Below are positions 13,801-22,660 of a stretch of 64,000 bases of DNA, in pieces. The stretch covers positions 16,641,560-16,705,559 of the forward strand of contig OX453287.1 of NCBI GenBank assembly GCA_949710005.1, written 5' to 3'. The notes beneath the pieces are model-generated. The model did not search any database, was not told the origin of the DNA, and saw only the letters and a list, made by a program, of their open reading frames with translations. Each line of letters begins with the position of its first letter. Position 1 is the first letter of the stretch. The DNA is from Ricordea florida. Its lineage: Eukaryota; Cnidaria; Anthozoa; Corallimorpharia; Ricordeidae. The position numbers were made by a program, and so were the translations under genes.

Positions 13801-16800
13801 CATCTGGACCAATCACTGGCAAGGCCTTTATACCAGACCTGTACTCTGCAGACATCAGTATGACAGAGAAAAAAGAATGTGACATAAGTGGTTATCTGTG
13901 CCTATAGTCTGTTCTTTAGCAGAAACATCCACCTCACTAACAAACACTAACAAATCGAACCAGATTTTTGTAGAGGTGCACATGAGCCTTAAAGCCCCCA
14001 CATTCAGAGCTTTTGCAAGTTTCATTAGGATGGTGCACTTGGAAGTAATGTTAGCCCCCTTGGATAGGATGCTAGTCCAGTGCAGGGTTACCAGTATATC
14101 ACCATTACCCATATATGTACCTGGGTGCATGGAGATAGTGTATAATGAAGGTTCTTGTCTAAGGAAACAACACAGTGGAATCACTATGGCTCAGACTTTG
14201 GACCTCCTGGTCAGAAGTCCGACACTATAACCACTACACTACTGTGTCTCCGTTAAACATTTTATTGGATTTTTACCTGACATTTTTCTGGTCCCCTCAA
14301 CAGTTTCTCCAGGGTAGAGTGGAAATGGATCCTATGACAAATAAAAACTTTTGTAAGCAAAAATTGTCACAACATTTCTGGACAATAAACATTTGCAGCT
14401 TGCAAATTTTCAGCAAAGATGTTGAGGGGCTAGCCTACATAGGGATTTATTCATAATCATTGTTGTAGATTGAGCAAACACATTTCTGCCAACCTTGAAG
14501 AATCTGACTTCTCTGTGCCCATGATTCAGCTCACAGAGTGTTCCTGGCTCGTATGGTTCCCTAAAATATAGACATGAATTTCCTTTCTCACAAAAATATC
14601 AAAAAAGTGTAAACCACTTGTGTAAATGATTAAATTTAAATTGTATGAATAAATTTGGTAGAAGCACTTAGTTGTTATTATCATGTTTTGTTTTGGGAGA
14701 TCCCAACAGAAAATTATGTCTCAAAAGTAATTGTAGTTACACTTCAAAAATCATAGCTGAACCCAGAAAAGCTTACATTACTTCCTTATGCAGGTGAACC
14801 TCTCAAAAAGCATAATGCTGGTGAATTTGCAAATTATCACATTTAAAACTGCAGATTAAAATACATGTATGTTTGCAAATGCACCCTCAAGAAATTCAAA
14901 ACCTTGATTTTCACGTTTTATAAATGGGAGCATAGCTATCAGGAATCTCTACAAATTACAAGCATGAAAATTTGTATTGGTTTACATCACCTAATCTTTG
15001 AGTGGTTGCTTGCTGGAGGTTATAAACAAATGAAAAGAAGCCCTGTTGGGTAATCCCAAAAGTAGTTGCAGTAGCTTGTGGAAGCAATTGTGTATGTATG
15101 GTTTAAACTAGTTAAGTGAAATTTTAAACAAGAGGAGATACGAGAAAGCTTCGTCTGCGCATTTGAACCTAAAAAGAATATCTTCTCTAGCTTTCAACTG
15201 GTACAGGGAAGATTGATCGAGACATCATATAAGTTACAGACAGCTTCTACCATAATATTACTGAACATAAAGTATAGTTTACATGATAAAAAGATAAAAA
15301 CAATTATCATCATTTGAACTTTACTTGACTGGGTTCACAATAATGCAATAATGTCCAGGTGGAATGACAACAAATGGTAAGGGCCCTTCCACAAGAACAT
15401 GATTGTCCTGAAGTATTAAACTCTTAGGTCCAACTTCTAGAACTGTGACATTGGTGTTCTAAAATAAAAAATAATATTTAATTGAAAACAGTTAATAATT
15501 AATAATTATTTCAAATTTAAAGTCACAGTGATAATCATTTTTTTAGAAATTAATCATAATATTATAAAATACTTTTCAGAAGAAAATATTAAGATCTATC
15601 TATCAACTTTAAATTCTGTAGAGCAGAATTTCCGTAGCTCTATGGATGCGAGACATGGTGGACAACACGGACAATCAGGAACCACGGAGACCATTTTAAA
15701 GTGGTAGGGCTAAAACGTCTGGCCACATATGCAAGCAAACGTTAATGTCATTGTTTCACCACTTATTTTGCCATAAAAAAAAATCCATGCAAAAATGCGG
15801 TGGTGCTATAGCCTTACCAACCCCTCCCCCTCCGCGGTCCCTGACAATGCAGCAAAAGATTCAGACATTTTTCAACAGCTGTCTGAGGCACATCTATGAA
15901 GTCCGTCAGCAGGATAAGATCCAAAATGAAGATCTGTGGGAATATGCAGGACAGGAACCAGTGGCCAAGCAGATACTGGGAAGGAAGTGAAGGGTAGTGA
16001 ATCATGTAAGCCTTTACAAAATATCCCGAGATCTCCTCAGGGGGGGGGGGGTAATCAGAAGATCTTGGGATATTTTGTAAAGGCTTGCATGATTCACTAC
16101 CCTCCACTTCCTTCCCAGTATCTGCTTGGCCACTGGTTCCTGTCCTGCACATTATGTTTCAGCATACCCTCAGGAAGCCAGTGTCCAGCATTACATGACA
16201 AGCCCTAGCCTGAAACCCACAGGGAAAGAGGAAGAGGGATCGGCCTAACAACAGCTGGAGGCAAAACACTAAAGTAGAGCTGCAGCAATGAGGGACCAAC
16301 TGGACTGAAATGGCCAGAATAGCCCAGAACAGAGGGGTTGTTGATGGCCTGTGCTCCACCAGGAATGACAGGCATAGATAGATAGATCAACTTTAAAAAA
16401 TGATATGCCTAAGGTCTCTTGACTCCTCAACTTTTATTATAGAATGCAGTTAAACTGTATTTTAACAGGAAATAAAACTACTGTTGATTGCTTTGTTGGG
16501 AGATGGCAAGGGATGACCCATTTTTAAGGGGGGGGGGGTGGGCAATTTTGTCTGGTTAAGAATTTTTTTTTCCCCTTTGGGCTGAGCAAGAATTTTCTTT
16601 TTTTTTTAGCACCTTGGCCTTTTTAGTAACTTTTTTCCATGTACCCACTGTGCAAGATTTTTTTTATACTCTTGCTGTGCAGGAATTTTTTTTGATAATT
16701 GCCCTACGTATACCCCGCCTGGTAATAATGGTCCATCCCTTAGCTAACATCAAGATGAAAGCTCTGACGTACATGTTATATTCAATGACGTCAGTAGATT

Positions 16801-17261
16801 TTGAACCTACATGAAACCAAATTCAGGATATCTGCGATCGTACAATTTGAAGTACCATGAAGAATAAAATTTGTCTCACATAATTTAAGGTACAACTAAT
16901 TAAGCTGAATATGTACTGATTGTGGTTTGCAACGACAAAGATTAAAGAACCTGTGTCATCTCTGCTATGCATGCATATGGTAAAATCCGAATTATGTTGT
17001 CGTTCCAAAAACTAACCGACCCGTGCATGCAACAAGATTTATCAAGAGATAATCGAGATTTCTGAAAGATCATCTCCGATCTGGTATTCGGAGGGGGCGG
17101 TTACGGGTGTGATTTGGTTTTACCGCGTTCTAAGTCAGTTTCCGTGAAAACACTCTACATGTGTAGAAACAATGATCAAACTTTCCATAGATTCGGTTTA
17201 CACTTACCAGGTCTAAAATGTGAACATATTGCATGGGCTGAATACGAACAATGCGGTTCAT
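1877..17261 (-). CDS. MVP: major vault protein, partial (N-terminal half, 16 exons seen)
   Basis: MVP builds the barrel shell of the cytoplasmic vault ribonucleoprotein; the N-terminal half forms the waist from tandem MVP repeats. Exons in transcript order: 17208-17261 (ATG), 15325-15458, 14494-14560, 14277-14331, 13688-13845, 13242-13333, 11803-11872, 11500-11594, 10808-10874, 9512-9653, 8855-8956, 8329-8419, 7743-7803, 3581-3675, 2182-2238, 1877-1927. Family signatures include DPFPLYPGE, GDLWQLEGPLTY, EEWLIRELGAYLPG, GDEWLVTNEDTE, EYCIVVDPV, GDRWMIFGPVEYIP, DNEGIYIRDTQTG and ARVIFGPDL, in the order found in animal MVPs. Phases agree from exon 1 to the exon at 3581. One exon between 2239 and 3580 was not found: phase needs it and other MVPs have sequence there. 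The intron after 9512 has a GC donor. The shoulder, cap-helix and C-terminal parts (roughly residues 460 onward) are off the left edge. Introns hold SINEs, MITEs and a large tyrosine-recombinase element. Confidence 0.93.
4337..4926. mobile_element. hAT-like MITE with long inverted repeats and 8-bp TSD
   Basis: The ends are inverted copies: ggttgtaggtcgattag at the left, and the complement of ggctaatcgaccggatacc at the right. The imperfect arms run about 150 bp (4337-4485 and 4805-4926). The 8-bp direct duplication GCTTTACC flanks it at 4329-4336 and 4927-4934, as expected for hAT-type insertions. It carries no transposase and interrupts repeat A1 of the surrounding recombinase element, so it is the younger insertion. 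Confidence 0.8.
4935..5870 (+). pseudogene. gag-like / recombinase-associated ORF, broken
   Basis: A Ser/Pro/Thr-rich N-terminal stretch (from the ATG at 5008) is followed by a conserved-looking block containing GKFVDLGELLSDNL and FFDGRIVLTS, then LLIFRTYRQFQGN and LTYDRAFCEH. In-frame stops at about 5210-5212 and 5681-5683 break the frame, but coding sense continues past both. This kind of protein precedes tyrosine recombinases in cnidarian repeats as I recall them; its biochemical role is unknown to me. It lies upstream of the recombinase in the same element. Confidence 0.5.
5991..6916 (+). pseudogene. tyrosine recombinase, frameshifted and catalytically decayed
   Basis: An N-terminal core-binding-like region (SSIKIYLSAVCSLHVDVGF) is followed by a catalytic domain with PAKTDLLHKGCYVYI, then after a frameshift near 6630 GPLFFLVNGQPLSRSLISRW, HSFHTGAETVAARKG and a C-terminal NAYKLYIR holding the nucleophile Tyr. 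The position of the second catalytic Arg in the HxxR box is His (HSFH), and the first Arg box is unrecognisable (ILWVSEL). The family cuts and rejoins DNA through a 3'-phosphotyrosine. The frameshift and lost Arg residues make it a pseudogene. Confidence 0.75.
7397..7533 (+). repeat. split direct repeat A2 of the recombinase element
   Basis: This copy of repeat A shares aatgtggctaaatgaaattt and gtcgatatgtggggagtt with the left copy at about 4222-4335. It overlaps the end of B1 and is followed by B2 (about 7610-7736), which shares gctgtggctgg and catggaaacctcc with B1. Confidence 0.7.
9925..10205 (+). repeat. dispersed repeat family 1, copy 1
   Basis: Shares order and wording with 48318-48545 (gttctgattggct, aaaacaaaacaa, cttttattga, ttgcatttttattgacctt). 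Lies in an MVP intron. No coding sense or terminal repeats were recognised. Confidence 0.5.
11283..11406. repeat. palindromic MITE in MVP intron
   Basis: Inverted arms of about 55 bp start ggtccgtactgtaagtta at the left and end taacttacagtatggacc at the right, meeting around a central gcccac/gtgggc pair. The right arm abuts the block that is duplicated at 11983-12148. Confidence 0.75.
11983..12148. repeat. 166-bp duplication carrying a partial MVP exon
   Basis: Near-identical to 11393-11558. The duplicated block covers 59 bp of the MVP exon at 11500-11594 and its splice donor, but not the acceptor side, so it should not be spliced as an exon. It lies in the preceding intron in the same orientation. 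Confidence 0.85.
12891..13140 (+). repeat. tRNA-derived SINE, second family
   Basis: The tRNA-like head has box A (tggcgcagtggtgagagc) and a good box B (ggttcgattcc). The unique body (gaggttttcctccgggtac) ends with aataaaggtcattattatt. Lies in an MVP intron. Confidence 0.75.
14050..14250 (-). repeat. tRNA-derived SINE, copy 2 of first family
   Basis: Reverse-complement copy of the element at 1157-1447; the complement starts cacagtagtgtagtggtta and carries the same body. Lies beside the MVP exon 14277-14331. Confidence 0.7.
15946..16151. repeat. large foldback: two ~93-bp inverted arms
   Basis: The left arm (about 15946-16038) and right arm (about 16057-16151) are nearly exact reverse complements (caggaaccagtggccaagc and its complement). 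The spacer contains a G-run. Lies in the first MVP intron; no transposase. Confidence 0.8.
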
Positions 17262-17444
17262 ATTTCCTCTGATACTTTCGATCAGACAAAATCGGTTGAA
17301 AGTTTGTCACTTTCGAAACAAGCACGAAATGTATTTCAAGGTCAGGTGTTGCGACCCGGGAATTCTGGGCTTTTCCTAACCAGTTCCCATGGGGGATAAA
17401 AGTTTGTAACGCAATCTGAAACGCGTGCTTTGTAACAACACCTC

Positions 17445-18054
17445 GATATTTATATTTTTATTATATCTGCAACCCTTGTATATGAGCAAACGCGCGCTCT
17501 GATTGGTTCCCTACTCATGGTATATCAGCTCATATACCATTGGCACGGAAAACGGCCATCATGGAGGGATTATTTCTTGAATTAGACTGGGAGAAATTCA
17601 AGTCAAGCTTAAAAATCATACACCAAAGAAATACTACCGATGCAAATAAGTATGGGATGAAATTATTCGACGGTAAGTGGGCAAATTATATTGCGAAATT
17701 GATTATTACGAACGAAAGTGAAACTCTTACAAACAGCCGCCATTTTGAAGCCCGTAAACTGAGTTTTTATTTTATTTCTGCCTACTTTTTCCACTTTAAA
17801 ATTCTTAAACTAATTTGCTAACTCGAAAAAAAAAACAAGTACGTTAAAGAGATGTTTAAAAGCGAGCCGGACTCGTGTTTGAAACTTTTTTACACATCGG
17901 CTCTACAATATGTCGGCTCGGCAACAACATGGTTCTGTTCAAAAACAATAACAAAGTCAATTCTTGTCGTAGAAACTAATTCCAGTGTCTCATAAGCGAG
18001 GGTTTAGAGATATAATAAAACAATTATTCCACTCAATCTCGTCGTATACGAGCT

Positions 18055-18087
<33 letters not shown>

Positions 18088-18135
18088 ATTAGCTCATATA
18101 CGACTCGATTTCGTGGAATAATTGCTAAATAGACA
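17445..18135. repeat. dispersed repeat with terminal foldback
   Basis: This block, just upstream of MVP, has a palindromic segment at about 18030-18120 (tcgtatacgagctatagcc with its inverted partner) around a ggcgc-tac-gcgcc hairpin at 18065-18077. A 93-residue frame at 17540-17821 begins with EGLFLELDWEKF-like text and looks like a degenerate repeat peptide, not a host gene. Confidence 0.45.
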
Positions 18136-18472
18136 ACAGTACTCTACAGTATTCAGTTCTCAAATTGTTAAACAATAGTAATTGACAAAAGTCAAGAATT
18201 GAAAAAAAGAAACTTTCAATTACCTCTATAGTTTTTCGGCATTTATCTCCATCTTGGTGCCCTATTGATGATGAAACAAAGTTTAAGCGACCAGTAACAA
18301 ACAAACAAGCTAACTTGCACCAGGAGGGGGATTCGCTCCTGCTTGTATATGTAAGGACTGCATGATTTTTTTTCGTCGTTAATCTGTTTTAGCAAATCTA
18401 AGCCCCTCCGGGTGAGGGGGTAGGGAGGTAAGGGGGGGGTGGGTACACGTTTCCATGATCCCTTTATCTTTT

Positions 18473-18610
18473 GGATCAATATCAGTTTCTGGGCAACTGT
18501 GCACCTACCCCTCCACTAATCCAACAAGTTATAATGAGTTAAAAAGTTAGCGTTAATGTTGGTTTAGGGGAGGGGTACGTGCACGGTTGCCCAGAAACTG
18601 ATATTGATCC
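18473..18610. repeat. palindromic MITE flanking the Polinton
   Basis: Inverted ends ggatcaatatcagtttctgg / ccagaaactgatattgatcc with about 45-bp arms. It lies 157 bp left of the Polinton terminus and carries no genes. Confidence 0.8.
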
Positions 18611-18767
18611 TTTTCGGTTTCAACCACTTGCCCCCTAATATGTTTTTAGCTCGAGTTTCCTTGATCCCGAAAATTTTTTGCGCTGGTTCCCTTGATCATC
18701 AAAACGTTTATCATTGCTCCCCATATTTGTTTGCTTGTAGGGACTCGGAAAGGTTTAAAAATATGAG

Positions 18768-19026
18768 AGAGAGGGGAATCACTGATACGGGGACAAAAAA
18801 ATTAATAAAAAATTGTTCAAGGATTTATCAGAAAATTAAATAGAGATTTTTTCCCGTTTACAAAAGTATCCGCAAATCCGCAAAATTAATCAAAGATTTA
18901 TCAGAAAATTAAATAGAGATTTTTACCAAGAAAGAAAATAAAATTTTGAATTTTTAATGTTAATTTAAAGACATAACTTATGAAAGTATAAATGGAGAAT
19001 CTACTCGAATTGAAACTTGAGGAATT
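18768..19026 (+). repeat. Polinton left terminal inverted repeat
   Basis: 259 bp matching the right repeat with one clear mismatch (acataac versus acctaac) plus an extra AG at the outer edge. It contains an internal direct repeat (gatttatcagaaaattaaat twice), a TTTAAAGAC box and the first about 12 codons of the Cys/His-repeat gene. Confidence 0.93.
18964..18972 (+). promoter_or_regulatory. TTTAAAGAC box, Cys/His-repeat gene
   Basis: Starts 28 nt before the ATG at 18992. Member of the element-wide TTTAAAGAT box set; inferred promoter. Confidence 0.5.
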
Positions 19027-19381
19027 AAAAAAAATTGGTAAAGAGTTGAAAATTAAAGGAAGATCTAGAATGCGCAAAGCAGATTTTATTAAAGAGTTTA
19101 AAAAATTTACAGATGAGGTGATTATTAAATTAATCCCAAAAGATACTATCAATAATAATAATAATAATAATTATATTTGTATTCATGGAAAGTGTAAATA
19201 TTTCTGTAGAGAGTGTGGAGGATCTCAAATATGTGAACATAATAAAATTAAACCGTACTGTAAAGAATGTAAAGGTTCTCAAATATGCGTACATGATATA
19301 CAAAGGTATTTATGTAAAGAGTGTAAAGGTAAAGGAATATGTAAACATAATAGACAGAAGGCACATTGTAAAGAATGTTGA
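18992..19381 (+). CDS. SAP-like plus Cys/His-repeat zinc-binding protein
   Basis: 129 residues. Residues 1-45 are a short helical SAP/Rho-N-like DNA-binding segment sharing its first 13 residues with the polymerase at the other end, because both genes start inside the terminal repeats. After an Asn run (about 54-60) come four copies of an 18-19-residue repeat with pattern C-x-H-x6-C-x2-C (residues 62-129; ICEHNKIKPYCKECKGSQ is one unit), surely metal-binding. Similar Cys/His repeats occur in giant-virus and algal-virus proteins as I recall. Function unknown; a nucleic-acid-binding regulator would fit. It is the leftmost gene and faces inward. Confidence 0.8.
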   Translation: MENLLELKLEELKKIGKELKIKGRSRMRKADFIKEFKKFTDEVIIKLIPKDTINNNNNNNYICIHGKCKYFCRECGGSQICEHNKIKPYCKECKGSQICVHDIQRYLCKECKGKGICKHNRQKAHCKEC

Positions 19382-19408
19382 AAATAAAAAAAATGAATTT
19401 TAATTTAA

Positions 19409-19417
19409 TTTAAAGAT
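19409..19417 (+). promoter_or_regulatory. TTTAAAGAT box, acidic 190-residue gene
   Basis: Starts 28 nt before the ATG at 19437; exact consensus. Confidence 0.5.
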
Positions 19418-19436
19418 TTGAAATAAATTATTAAAA

Positions 19437-20009
19437 ATGGAAGAAATGATTGAGTTGGTATATCTTAATGAAAAAAGACTTGGTTTTAATGATTTTATGA
19501 AGTTTATTAAGCCAGATTTATTATACAACATCTCAAAAAATAGTGTTTATAGTGTTTTTATAGGTTTTGAAATTTGTTATACTGATAATAATTATTATGA
19601 TGAAAACGGTGATGATAAATTCTATTTTAGTTTTACTGAAAATATAAATGATTTTGATTTTATTGGTTTGTACACTGATGAGTTTAATAGAGAATTATTT
19701 TATCAAGTTAATAAAGAGTGTTATTTATGGTTGAAAACAAATTTTATTGGTGATGGTGTTATTGATTATGGTGATGAAGATGTTGTTGATTATTATGATA
19801 AAGATTGTGATGATGTTAAAGATCTTATTATTGATTCGTTTGAGGTTATAATATATGCAGATTCTGATAAGGTAGAACATAAAAATAAATTCCACAAAGA
19901 CTTACATAATGATTTAATGGTTGTAGCATGGCATCCAGATAGAGTTTTAGATTGGTGTCTTGATTTTGAAGAGTTAAGAGATTTGAAAAAAAGATGGAGT
20001 ATTGATTAG
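19437..20009 (+). CDS. acidic Polinton protein of unknown function
   Basis: 190 residues, rich in Asp, Tyr and Phe, with a strongly acidic middle (DYGDEDVVDYYDKDCDD, about 115-133) and a C-terminal AWHPDRVLDWCLDFEEL block near 162-178. That block reminds me of short uncharacterised giant-virus proteins, but I cannot name a family. It has its own TTTAAAGAT box and follows the Cys/His-repeat gene by 55 bp. It could be a DNA mimic or regulator; this is speculation from composition only. Confidence 0.75.
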   Translation: MEEMIELVYLNEKRLGFNDFMKFIKPDLLYNISKNSVYSVFIGFEICYTDNNYYDENGDDKFYFSFTENINDFDFIGLYTDEFNRELFYQVNKECYLWLKTNFIGDGVIDYGDEDVVDYYDKDCDDVKDLIIDSFEVIIYADSDKVEHKNKFHKDLHNDLMVVAWHPDRVLDWCLDFEELRDLKKRWSID

Positions 20010-20061
20010 TGTTAAGTTATATAACGCAAGAAAGTGTTACATAACAAAATACCTGAAGGAC

Positions 20062-20072
20062 CAGCTACGCTG
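20062..20072. repeat. 3-nt-loop hairpin cagc-tac-gctg
   Basis: Perfect 4-bp stem with a 3-nt loop, a few bases downstream of the penton-candidate stop codon. Same sequence as the hairpins at 25833-25843 and 26439-26449. Confidence 0.6.
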
Positions 20073-20076
20073 AAAT

Positions 20077-20712
20077 TTATCTAAATCTTAAACTAAAAGT
20101 TATGGGAGAACCCTTAAGATTAAGTTTTTTCCATTCAATATCTAAGATGGTTAAATCGAAGTGGTTTATGAGGCTTTCATATTTTTGAACTGGAATTGTT
20201 GGGTATTCCTGTGAGGGTATGTTAGCAAGAAGGTGTGATGGCGAGAGTTTCACAAGTTCTCCATATTTAGTGTTATTCATATATGATGACTTATTATCCA
20301 CTATACTACACAAAAGTCTCAATGGTTCCTTAATCTGTATATTTATGGGGTATAATTTACCAGGATTTATAATTTCTGGCAACCCTAAACCAACTTGTAG
20401 CCCTCTAGTAAGTTTAATGTTGAAGTTCTTATTTGAATATAGATAGTCAACAGTGTCAGTCTCAATTATTGTTATCTTCGCCCTATCAGTATCATTAAGA
20501 AAGATCGATTGAATATCACGCAATGAATATGTACCAGGCTGTATTATTATGAGGGGTTGATTCTTATCATTGAACAATATCTGTTGATCCTTGAAATTAA
20601 TCAATCTTTTGGTTTTTATATTACAATCCAGGAGTTGTATCTCCCTAAGATTTTTCAGCGGAGGATCTAAATAAATCCTAGTTTCTGAATCATACATGGT
20701 AATACTCAACAT
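20077..20712 (-). CDS. candidate minor capsid (penton, single jelly roll) protein
   Basis: 211 residues, beta-rich, no membrane segment. It has the layout of the small capsid-vertex proteins of Polinton-like elements: a short N-terminal strand (LSITMYDSET), an IQPGTYSLRDIQ turn near 57-68, a central LQVGLGLPE, and a C-terminal strand pair ending NLKGSPITFSLRF. I match it by overall pattern, not by a diagnostic motif. It is the most distal gene of the minus-strand capsid block and has a TTTAAAGAT box 32 nt before the ATG. A fibre-like or other jelly-roll protein is the alternative. Confidence 0.6.
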   Translation of the reverse strand: MLSITMYDSETRIYLDPPLKNLREIQLLDCNIKTKRLINFKDQQILFNDKNQPLIIIQPGTYSLRDIQSIFLNDTDRAKITIIETDTVDYLYSNKNFNIKLTRGLQVGLGLPEIINPGKLYPINIQIKEPLRLLCSIVDNKSSYMNNTKYGELVKLSPSHLLANIPSQEYPTIPVQKYESLINHFDLTILDIEWKKLNLKGSPITFSLRFR

Positions 20713-20735
20713 TTTGTTTTGATTACACCATATTC

Positions 20736-20744
20736 ATCTTTAAA
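20736..20744 (-). promoter_or_regulatory. TTTAAAGAT box, penton-candidate gene
   Basis: Exact consensus; starts 32 nt before the ATG at 20712. Confidence 0.5.
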
Positions 20745-20963
20745 TTTCTATAATCAAAACCTTAACAAAAATTTGCATTGACGTAATCACATTCCTGAGC
20801 GACGTTAGAAACCGACCTTTTTAAAGTAAACATAAAATCTACTTTTCGATTTCAAATCCACTTTACATTTTGCTTGTTGCTATGTCGTAAAAGTATGCAA
20901 TCTATTGTTCTACACGTGAACACTAATTTACAAACAATGATAATCACGTGAAATGGTCATGAA

Positions 20964-22541
20964 CTACCGAAATAGATACCACGCTAAGCCACCAGCGACA
21001 ACCATAAATGCTAATATATTCTTTTCATGCTGCGATGAGTCAATATTATTTTCAGCGGAGCTGGTCCTGCGGATTTCCTGTTTCGTTGAGTCTGTTTGTG
21101 TAGAGTCTGTTTTCGTCGGTGGTTTTGATTCTTTCTCAGGTATATGTGGTAACTTTACCTTTGAAGATCCCATGTTATGATTTATTCCAACCGGTTTTTT
21201 TTCAGTGTTTAGGGAATTATTCACTCCAAAATTCATATCATTGCTTGCTTTCATAAGTTTGTTATTATATCCACTCACGCTTTCAGTGTTGATTATCATA
21301 TTACTTGGCATTAACCATATACCAGGAGCAATAGCTAAATCAAGCCGTAATTTCGCTTCTTGTACAGCTAATTGATATCTTTGTATTGAACTGGAAATAT
21401 CATTCTCAATCACACTACTCTCAAATAAAGATAAGAATTCTTGTTGTGTCTCAATCGCTCCACCACCATTACCATAAATTGAATTTCTTGTTTTAACTTG
21501 CGCTCCCAATATACAGTAAACAAAAGCTTCAGCAGACCGATTCAATCTACCAAGTCCAGCTTTAGTAAGTCCATAACCGCTTGTTGGGATAAACCATGCA
21601 TATTTGAAATCAGCAAAGTCATCATTACGGATAAATGAGATGAGATTACCTTTTTCCTTCTTTCCTCCCTCATCAGCGAATTTACCGCCTTCACCGGGCC
21701 ATTGATCTGCTTCATGATCGTAATTTCTTACAATATGCACATTTTGATATCCCCCACCTTTTCCATGATATCCAGAACCATAATCAAGGAATATATCTCC
21801 TAATCCTACGTTTCTCCCTCCTTTCCATCTAAAGTCAGAATTATTAGCAATTCCAAATTCAGCGCACAATCGTTGATATGCTACTTTACTATATGGATTG
21901 TTATTTATTACAAAAGGTTTCTCATCAGGTAAGGGAAGACTTAATTCGTATAATATCCGTCTTATTGTGAAATATATATGAAACTTAATGAAGCTATTCA
22001 CTACTTTAGGATAATTTTGACTCTCGAAAGGACTTATCCCACAACCAGATGTCGCGCACCATACTGCAAAGTTAAGTTGTTGAGGCCAATAATTCATATC
22101 AGGAGCATTCAACCATTTTCTACTCTGCTTTCCAAATTTGAAAGTAACAACTTGATTGACAAATATGTTTCTCATCTTTGCTGTGAATTTCTTAGTATTT
22201 GACACATATATATCCAGTAAGGTTAACATTTTTGTTATGTCAGTTGTAAAGTCATCAAAGTTAATAGCTGGTATTGGATAGCTTCGATTAGCCATAGTTA
22301 TACTTTTTGGGAATGAAATCAAGTTATTCGATTCACTCAGTCCTAAATCTTTCCATAAAAGTTTTTTCAAACGAGGTGATAGGTCCGCAGTCCATGTTTT
22401 ACCTGAAAGATCATCATTAGACATTATTGTTGTACCATCGACTTTCCACTTAATATAACCACCATATGGATCAGCTACAACTTCGAATTGACTGTGATCA
22501 GCCCTTGGATACATATTTCTGAAATCATTGTATAATCCCAT
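20964..22541 (-). CDS. 525-residue Polinton protein, unknown function, C-terminal anchor
   Basis: This large intact protein has an N-terminal globular region with a Trp/Cys-rich block (NYWPQQLNFAVWCATSGCG, about 153-171), a Gly-rich aromatic stretch (GSGYHGKGGGYQNVHIV, about 262-278), a Ser/Thr/Lys-rich low-complexity linker (about 450-500) and a single C-terminal hydrophobic anchor (ILAFMVVAGGLAWYLF). I recall similar proteins in cnidarian Polinton-like repeats but know no function. Candidates are a virion membrane, lysis or host-attachment protein; none is shown by the sequence. It is the largest gene of the capsid block. Confidence 0.85.
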   Translation of the reverse strand: MGLYNDFRNMYPRADHSQFEVVADPYGGYIKWKVDGTTIMSNDDLSGKTWTADLSPRLKKLLWKDLGLSESNNLISFPKSITMANRSYPIPAINFDDFTTDITKMLTLLDIYVSNTKKFTAKMRNIFVNQVVTFKFGKQSRKWLNAPDMNYWPQQLNFAVWCATSGCGISPFESQNYPKVVNSFIKFHIYFTIRRILYELSLPLPDEKPFVINNNPYSKVAYQRLCAEFGIANNSDFRWKGGRNVGLGDIFLDYGSGYHGKGGGYQNVHIVRNYDHEADQWPGEGGKFADEGGKKEKGNLISFIRNDDFADFKYAWFIPTSGYGLTKAGLGRLNRSAEAFVYCILGAQVKTRNSIYGNGGGAIETQQEFLSLFESSVIENDISSSIQRYQLAVQEAKLRLDLAIAPGIWLMPSNMIINTESVSGYNNKLMKASNDMNFGVNNSLNTEKKPVGINHNMGSSKVKLPHIPEKESKPPTKTDSTQTDSTKQEIRRTSSAENNIDSSQHEKNILAFMVVAGGLAWYLFR

Positions 22542-22567
22542 CTTATTATTTACGTTGATAATAGGAT

Positions 22568-22576
22568 GCTTTTAAA
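22568..22576 (-). promoter_or_regulatory. TTTAAAAGC box, 525-residue gene
   Basis: Variant with an extra A (TTTAAAAG); starts 35 nt before the ATG at 22541. Confidence 0.4.
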
Positions 22577-22660
22577 TCACCTCCGGTTTATTCTAATACC
22601 GTTCTTTTCTAATACCAGCAAAACAATTACATCCTACAGGAGTTCTCTCAAATGACATTT

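Noticed and set aside
15745..16390. Several overlapping frames on both strands
   Set aside because: Produced by the 93-bp foldback and simple sequence; no family resemblance.
17540..17821. Possible small host gene of 93 residues
   Set aside because: It sits inside a dispersed repeat, has no splice partners and ends in low-complexity hydrophobic sequence.
18992..19381. Left Polinton gene as a truncated polymerase copy
   Set aside because: Only the first 13 residues are identical because of the terminal repeat; the rest is a separate Cys/His-repeat protein.
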